Shown in pieces: positions 59,248-64,000 of a stretch of DNA of 64,000 nucleotides. Numbering within the stretch: position 1 is the stretch's first letter; each line of letters begins with the position of its first letter. The notes beneath the pieces were generated by a model that ran no database searches, was not told the DNA's origin, and was given only the letters and a program-made list of their open reading frames with translations. Source of the DNA: Nocardia sp. (GTDB taxonomy: Bacteria; Actinomycetota; Actinomycetes; Mycobacteriales; Mycobacteriaceae); contig NZ_JAODNK010000131.1 in assembly GCF_025465275.1 (NCBI RefSeq), positions 1 to 64,000 on the forward strand, read 5' to 3'. Position numbers and translations under genes: made by a program.

Positions 59248-60072
59248 TTATCGGGAGGTGAAGCCGCCGTCGACAGTGACTATCGAACCGACCACGCTCC
59301 GGCTTCTGCTGGAGGCCAGCCAGGCGACAGTCTCGGCAATATCCTCCGCGGCGACCAGTGCGTTCGAGGGTTGATCGCGGAGGAACATCTGCTCGTGGTC
59401 ACCGCTGAGGTCGAGTGCGTTCGCGACCTCGCGCAGCATTCTTCCTTCGAGTTCCGGTGCGTCGTGGACAGATCCGGGGCAGACCGCGTTGACGCGGATG
59501 CCATGGGGAGCCAGATCCAGGGCGGCGGCCTTGGTCAATCCGACCAATCCGTGCTTCGAGGCCACGTATCCGGCGAAATTCCGATAGCCCACCAGACCGG
59601 CCGTGGAAGCAATATTGATGATGCTGCCCGAGCCCTGCTGCTTCATTATTCGCGCGGCCGCGGAGAGGACCTGGAAAGGTCCGGTGAGATTGATATCGAG
59701 CATGGTCGACCAGTCGTCGGAGGTTACCTCCTCGACACTGCTACCCGAAGGACCGACAATGCCTGCGCAGTTGACGACAACGTCCAGACGCCCGAATCGC
59801 TGCAGCGCGAGCCGCATGGCCTCATCGATATCGCGTGTATTCCGAACGTCACCCGTGGATGTTTCGGCATTCGCGCCCATTTCGACGCACAATCGCCGGG
59901 TGTGCTCGAGCTGGCTCTCCGAGCCCAGTGGATAGGGCACCTCGGGGGTGTCCTTGCCGATGTCCATCAACACCAGGGACATATTCGACTCGGCCAGTCG
60001 AACGGAACAGGCCCGTCCTATACCGCGTGCCGCGCCGGTGACGAGCGCGACTAGATGATCCTCACTTGCCAT
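59248..60072 (-). CDS. mycofactocin-type short-chain dehydrogenase/reductase
   Basis: 274 aa. NAD(P) loop VTGAARGIGRA, NCAGIVG, catalytic Ser in NIASTAGL and YxxxK in GYVASKHG. An insertion after the second strand (DIGKDTPEVPYPLGSESQLE) resembles that of mycofactocin-coupled SDRs, which hold NAD tightly and pass electrons to mycofactocin. In this operon the natural substrate would be the threonyl-carrier, with the beta-hydroxyl oxidised; inference. ATG 60072 overlaps the thioesterase gene by 11 bases. Confidence 0.82.
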   Translation of the reverse strand: MASEDHLVALVTGAARGIGRACSVRLAESNMSLVLMDIGKDTPEVPYPLGSESQLEHTRRLCVEMGANAETSTGDVRNTRDIDEAMRLALQRFGRLDVVVNCAGIVGPSGSSVEEVTSDDWSTMLDINLTGPFQVLSAAARIMKQQGSGSIINIASTAGLVGYRNFAGYVASKHGLVGLTKAAALDLAPHGIRVNAVCPGSVHDAPELEGRMLREVANALDLSGDHEQMFLRDQPSNALVAAEDIAETVAWLASSRSRSVVGSIVTVDGGFTSR

Positions 60073-60895
60073 GGGCGATACGCGCGGTTTCCGCGATGAG
60101 CTCCAGGGTCTCCTCGAGGTGGTCAGCGAGGTACATGTGCCCTCCCGCGACCGTCTCGATCGAGAAGTTGCTCGATGTCGCCTTGCGCCAGCCGAGCATA
60201 TCGGCCTCCGAGACCAGTGCGTCGTCGGTCCCGCGCAGCGTGGTGATGGGCACATCGATGACGGTGTCGTGGTCAGCGATGTACGACTCGTGCATAAGCA
60301 CGTCGGCCCGCAGCACGGGCAGAATCAGCTGTCGCATTTCGGGATTGGCGAGTGCGGGATGGGTGTAACCCGCGAAAGCCTCCACCTTTGCCATGAACTC
60401 TTCGTCGGTCAGGGTCGAGGCGCGCTCGGCGCGTGGATGCCAGGGGTCGGGCGATCCGCTCACAAAAACGTGATCGACCATGGCCCCGAGGGCGCGGGCT
60501 GTCTCGAAAGCGAGAATTGCTCCCATGCTGTGACCGAATACCAGTATCCGGCTGTCCGAGTCACTTTCTGCCCGAACGTATTCCGCAACTTCGGCAGCCG
60601 CCGTCCGGATGTCCACAAATGGCGGATCAATGAACCGCTCTTCATGACCCGGCAGCTGGATCGGCAGTAGATCGATCCCTTCGGGGGACTTCGTATTGCG
60701 GAAGAACGAAGCGCCGGAGCCAGCAAATGGAAGACAAACAAGCTTGAGATTCGACACTTGGCGATGATCGCATACGTCCGTGTTCGAGTCTCCAATTCGG
60801 AGTTCAGGCAGAACTTCCCTGCTCGGGGCGGCTGTGACCGCTGAGATCGGTTCGTGTCCTGATCTGTTCTGATAGTTGAAACGAATGAAAGTCAC
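60062..60895 (-). CDS. type II thioesterase
   Basis: About 277 aa from GTG 60895, or 231 aa from GTG 60757 (VSNLKLVCLPFAGSGASFFR), which fits family starts better but has no ribosome site. Alpha/beta hydrolase: LVCLPFAGSGASFF, LPGHEERF, nucleophile Ser123 in GHSMG, catalytic Asp in LRGTDDALV, His in AGGHMYLADH. These remove stalled acyl groups from carrier domains or release the product. First gene of the three-gene NRPS operon; divergent from the ligase gene. Confidence 0.86.
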   Translation of the reverse strand: MTFIRFNYQNRSGHEPISAVTAAPSREVLPELRIGDSNTDVCDHRQVSNLKLVCLPFAGSGASFFRNTKSPEGIDLLPIQLPGHEERFIDPPFVDIRTAAAEVAEYVRAESDSDSRILVFGHSMGAILAFETARALGAMVDHVFVSGSPDPWHPRAERASTLTDEEFMAKVEAFAGYTHPALANPEMRQLILPVLRADVLMHESYIADHDTVIDVPITTLRGTDDALVSEADMLGWRKATSSNFSIETVAGGHMYLADHLEETLELIAETARIAHGK

Positions 60896-61049
60896 TGTGA
60901 CCTAGATCACTTGCATCACAAGCGCCCGCGGCAGCGCCGCTCTGTCGTGCGACTCGTACGCGGCGAGCCGCCAATGCGCATCGGCAATCGTTTGGCAAGC
61001 TCCAGGCATGTCCTCTTTGCCCGATTGCATACCCGGGTAGCGGCTCACC

Positions 61050-62021
61050 GTGGCCTGGCCGCTACATGGTGTTCCCGCGCCGATGCTGGCGATCGGGGGA
61101 GTGCCGCCGGATGCCGCCGGATGGGCCGTGGAGATGAAGTGGGACGGGGTGCGGATCATCGCGGTGTGCGAGGCGGGGGAGTGCCGGCTGTACAGCCGTA
61201 ATGGCAATGAGGTCGGCGGCTCGTACCCAGAGGTGGTCGCCGCACTGAACGTGCTGGCGGGGGCCGGAACTCTGCTACTCGACGGGGAGATCGTGGCGCA
61301 GGAGCCCGATGGCGCGCCGTCCTTCGGGCGTCTGCAGCGTCGCATGCATGTGGCACTGCCCGCGGAGCAGCTCGTAGCAGAGGTTCCGGTGCAGTTCTTC
61401 GCCTTCGATGTGCTGCGGATCGGCGCTCGCGACACCATGCCGGAGCCCTATCTCGAGCGCCGGAAACGGCTGGCGGAATTGGACTTCGCCGTACCGCTCT
61501 CCGCACCGCCGCACTGGATCGACGTCGATGCCGAGAAGTTGCAGCAGGTGGCGCTGGAGCATCGCCTGGAGGGGATCGTCTCCAAGCGTGTCGATTCGGT
61601 GTATCTGCCGGGGCGCCGGTCACCCGCGTGGATCAAGACGCCGCTGCGGCAGCGCACCGAGGCGGTGGTTGCGGGCTGGACGCCAGGTGCGGGCGCGATG
61701 GGATCCACCTTCGGCTCACTGGTGCTCGGCGCATACGACGATAACGGCCGCTTCGTCTACATCGGAAATGCGGGCACCGGCTTCACCCAGGCGGCCCGCC
61801 GCATCATTCGCGCCACCCTCGGTGAAATCGAAACGTCGGCAAGTCCTTTCGAGGAGCCGCCACCCGAAGCCGCTGCGGCAGGCTGGCGCTGGGTGGATCC
61901 GATCCTGGTCGGAGACGTCGAGTATCGCGAATTCTCCGGCGCGCGCCTGCGTATGCCGAGCTGGAAGGGATTGCGCACCGACAAAGTCCCGGCGCAGGTC
62001 GACGTGCCGCCGGTGCGCTGA
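61050..62021 (+). CDS. ATP-dependent DNA ligase (LigC/LigD ligase-domain type)
   Basis: 323 aa. Nucleotidyltransferase motif I MKWDGVR (Lys30 would carry AMP), motif III DGEIV, motif IV LEGIVSKR, motif V AWIKTPL, then an OB domain (VVAGWTPGAG; FGSLVLGAYDDNGRFVYIGN; VEYREFSGARLRMPSW). Length and motifs fit actinobacterial LigC-like enzymes used in repair with NHEJ proteins. No Ku or polymerase gene is adjacent. Start GTG 61050; ATG 61083 is possible. Confidence 0.88.
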   Translation: MAWPLHGVPAPMLAIGGVPPDAAGWAVEMKWDGVRIIAVCEAGECRLYSRNGNEVGGSYPEVVAALNVLAGAGTLLLDGEIVAQEPDGAPSFGRLQRRMHVALPAEQLVAEVPVQFFAFDVLRIGARDTMPEPYLERRKRLAELDFAVPLSAPPHWIDVDAEKLQQVALEHRLEGIVSKRVDSVYLPGRRSPAWIKTPLRQRTEAVVAGWTPGAGAMGSTFGSLVLGAYDDNGRFVYIGNAGTGFTQAARRIIRATLGEIETSASPFEEPPPEAAAAGWRWVDPILVGDVEYREFSGARLRMPSWKGLRTDKVPAQVDVPPVR

Positions 62022-62079
62022 GGCGCCGAGCGAACACCCGGTTGCGGCAACACAATTGGCGAAATTCCGCGAGTTCGGC

Positions 62080-62085
62080 CACAAT
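62080..62085 (+). promoter_or_regulatory. -10 element of a leaderless transcript
   Basis: CACAAT, seven bases before ATG 62093; the GGAGGG between them is too close to the ATG for a ribosome site. Confidence 0.3.
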
Positions 62086-62092
62086 TGGAGGG

Positions 62093-62512
62093 ATGGGCGG
62101 CGAAGGGCAACGAACGCTGCGCGAGCTCTCGGCTGCCGATTCGCTGAAGCGGTTGGCCGGTGCGCAGTACGGACGAATTGTGCTCTCGCGCCGCGGAATT
62201 CCGATCATTCGGCCGGTGAACCACATCGTCGAAGAAGATGCGGTCCTGGTGCGCGCGAATTTGGGCGCGAGTCTGCTGGGCGGTGACGGGCAGATCGTCG
62301 CGTACGAGGCGGACGACTTCGACGAGCACACCCGCCGCGGGTGGAGCGTCATTGTCACGGGGGTGGCGCGCGTGATCACCGATCCCGAACAGGTGCAGCG
62401 ATACGAGACCCTGATCGATTCGTGGATCACCATGCCCATGGATCACCTGATTCGCATCGAGACCGAGGTGATCACCGGCGTCGAACTCGTCGATGACGTT
62501 ACCGATGAGTAG
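62093..62512 (+). CDS. pyridoxamine 5'-phosphate oxidase-like (flavin-binding split-barrel) protein
   Basis: 139 aa. GRIVLSRRGIPIIRPVNHIV, VRANLGASLLGGDGQIVAYE and GWSVIVTGVARVITDPEQV follow the PPOX split-barrel pattern of FMN- or F420-binding proteins. Family reactions vary; the cofactor cannot be told apart here. ATG 62093 chosen (MGGEGQRTL). 71 bp after the ligase gene. Confidence 0.82.
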   Translation: MGGEGQRTLRELSAADSLKRLAGAQYGRIVLSRRGIPIIRPVNHIVEEDAVLVRANLGASLLGGDGQIVAYEADDFDEHTRRGWSVIVTGVARVITDPEQVQRYETLIDSWITMPMDHLIRIETEVITGVELVDDVTDE

Positions 62513-62670
62513 TTCCCCGGCCTGGCGACTGTGACCCCCGATACGTCTCCGGTACCCTGACACGCCGTTGGTCCGAGCGCGGCAATCCGTCGGCAAGCTC
62601 GGCGCGGCCCACGCATCTGTGCCAATGGAGGCCGAGATGCGGTGCGGCCGCACGCACGTGGAAGGAACAC

Positions 62671-64000
62671 ATGACAGCCTCTGATAGGCAGGCGCCGGCC
62701 GAATCGGCCGAACTAACCGGGGACGAGGGTTACTCCCGGGGACTGTCACCGCGCACCATCCAGATGATCGCCATCGGCGGCGCTATCGGCACCGGCCTGT
62801 TCTACGGCGCGGGCGGCGCGATCGAAAAGGCCGGCCCCGCGCTCATCCTCGCGTATCTGGTCGCAGGCCTGGCCATCTTCGTCATCATGCGGGCGCTGGG
62901 CGAGCTGCTCACCTACCGCCCGGTCACCGGCAGCTTCGCCGATTACGCGAACGAATTCCTGGGCCGCTTCGCCGGCTTCGCCACCGGCTGGACCTACTGG
63001 GCCGTCTGGGTGAGCACCTGCATGGCCGAGATCACCGTGGCCGGTAAGTACGTGCAGTACTGGTTCGACATCCCGCAGTGGGTCACCGCGCTGGTGGTGC
63101 TCGGCATTATGTTCGGGCTGAACCTGGTGTCGGTGAAGCTGTTCGGCGAGGGCGAGTTCTGGTTCTCCATCATCAAGGTCACCGCGATCATCGCCATGAT
63201 CGCCATCGGTATCGGCGTGCTCATCTTCCACTTCGGCCATGCCGTCAATCCGACGCCCGCCAATCTGTGGAACGACGGCGGAGTGTTCCCGAACGGCTTC
63301 GGGCAGGCGCTGCTGGTGCTGCAGATCGTCGTCTTCGCCTATGTCGGTGTGGAGCTGGTCGGCGTCACCGCCGGCGAGGCCCGCGACCCGAAGAACACCT
63401 TGCGCAAGGCCATCAATACCCTGCCGTTCCGCATCGGCCTGTTCTATGTCGGTGCGCTCATCGTCATTCTGTCGGTGTCCAGCTGGCGTAATTTCCATGC
63501 CGGGCGCAGCCCGTTCGTCGAGGTGTTCGAGCAGATCGGTATTCCGGGCGCGGCCGCCATCATCAACTTCGTGCTGCTGACCGCGGCGCTGTCCTCGTGC
63601 AACTCCGGCATCTACTCCACCGGCCGCATGCTGCGCAGTCTGGCGCAGCGCGAGGAGGCGCCCGCCCGGCTGGGCGCGCTGAGCACACGGTCGGTGCCTG
63701 CCACAGGTATCGCGGTATCGGCGGCAGTCATGGTGATCGGTGTGGCGGTGAACTACTTCTCGCCGGAGAAGGCCTTCGGCTACGTCACCTCGGTCTCCAC
63801 CATGGGCATCATTTTCGTCTGGGGCATCATTCTGGTCTGCCACCTGATCTATCGCGCCCGCGTGAAAGCCGGCCTGCTCCCCGCGAGCGACTACCGCCTG
63901 CCGGGCGCACCGGTGACTTCGGTACTGGCCCTGGCCTTCCTGGCGCTGGTCGTCGTGCTGCTGTTCTTCACCGACTCGGGCCGCACGGCCATTGTGGTCG
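62671..64000 (+). CDS. APC-superfamily amino-acid permease (partial, 3' end outside window)
   Basis: 443 codons visible, no stop within the window. Opening SPRTIQMIAIGGAIGTGLFY is the classic start of membrane segment 1 in the AAT/AnsP/GabP family, and GARDPKNT-like EARDPKNTLRKAIN is the conserved loop after segment 6. About eleven membrane segments are present, ending VLALAFLALVVVLLFF. A cytoplasmic-membrane proton symporter; the substrate is probably a neutral or acidic amino acid (asparagine, proline or GABA types). AAGGA precedes ATG 62671. A leader of about 110 bases follows a possible -10 TACCCT near 62552. Confidence 0.92.
   Translation, partial: MTASDRQAPAESAELTGDEGYSRGLSPRTIQMIAIGGAIGTGLFYGAGGAIEKAGPALILAYLVAGLAIFVIMRALGELLTYRPVTGSFADYANEFLGRFAGFATGWTYWAVWVSTCMAEITVAGKYVQYWFDIPQWVTALVVLGIMFGLNLVSVKLFGEGEFWFSIIKVTAIIAMIAIGIGVLIFHFGHAVNPTPANLWNDGGVFPNGFGQALLVLQIVVFAYVGVELVGVTAGEARDPKNTLRKAINTLPFRIGLFYVGALIVILSVSSWRNFHAGRSPFVEVFEQIGIPGAAAIINFVLLTAALSSCNSGIYSTGRMLRSLAQREEAPARLGALSTRSVPATGIAVSAAVMVIGVAVNYFSPEKAFGYVTSVSTMGIIFVWGIILVCHLIYRARVKAGLLPASDYRLPGAPVTSVLALAFLALVVVLLFFTDSGRTAIVV

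Noticed and set aside
62746..63843. 365-codon minus-strand frame rich in Asp, His and Gly
   Set aside because: Antisense of the amino-acid permease, whose conserved motifs are on the plus strand.

Overview
The window is high-GC DNA (about two thirds G+C) with GTG starts, GTGA/ATGA gene overlaps, several leaderless-looking promoters and protein families typical of mycolic-acid Actinobacteria. A Nocardia or close relative (Rhodococcus, Gordonia) fits best; the genus is inferred, not shown. No rRNA or tRNA gene was recognised, and no integrase or transposase was found.

Layout. (1) 0.2-12 kb, accessory chromosome: NUDIX hydrolase, acyl-CoA dehydrogenase with hexapeptide acyltransferase, an XRE regulator, two HEPN-type or HEPN-like proteins, isochorismatase-like hydrolase, GNATs, a PPC-domain protein and a VOC protein. 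Three small minus-strand genes here look disrupted by single-base deletions. (2) 12-30 kb, a gene-poor patchwork of small hypothetical genes, conflict-type genes (Abi_C protein, SUKH-like protein, small HD alarmone-hydrolase-like protein), a duplicated promoter plus 28-codon ORF cassette, a dispersed 91-bp repeat, and at 23.8-27.9 kb a divergent pair: a 113-aa two-TM protein and a 1197-aa STAND NTPase (NLR-like). The two share a short Gly/Asn-rich motif with a V-Q-x-G core resembling amyloid-signalling (RHIM-like) motifs. (3) 30-53 kb, an actinobacterial mobile-element backbone, almost all on the minus strand: Ser/Thr kinase with 96-bp repeats, MobF relaxase-helicase (TraA type), a free-standing paralogue of the relaxase C-terminus, SSB, ParB-like protein, DprA, DUF4192 protein, primase-polymerase, and two tandem copies of a class-II glutamine amidotransferase plus zinc-ribbon amidoligase module. 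Two structured non-coding regions (37.9-38.1 kb and 39.9-40.1 kb) are candidate oriT, parS or origin sites. T4SS genes and an integrase are not in view. (4) 54.8-64 kb, chromosomal: a mycothiol-enzyme-like protein with a divergent MarR regulator, a three-gene NRPS mini-cluster (type II thioesterase, mycofactocin-type SDR, C-like/A/PCP protein with a threonine code), an ATP-dependent DNA ligase, a PPOX-type flavoprotein and an amino-acid permease cut by the window end.

How parts may work together (inference). The two-TM protein and NLR would form an amyloid-triggered membrane-disruption defence pair. The amidotransferase would release ammonia for the amidoligase to form an amide on an unknown carboxylate, in two parallel versions. 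The NRPS protein would load threonine for the SDR to oxidise and the thioesterase to release or edit.
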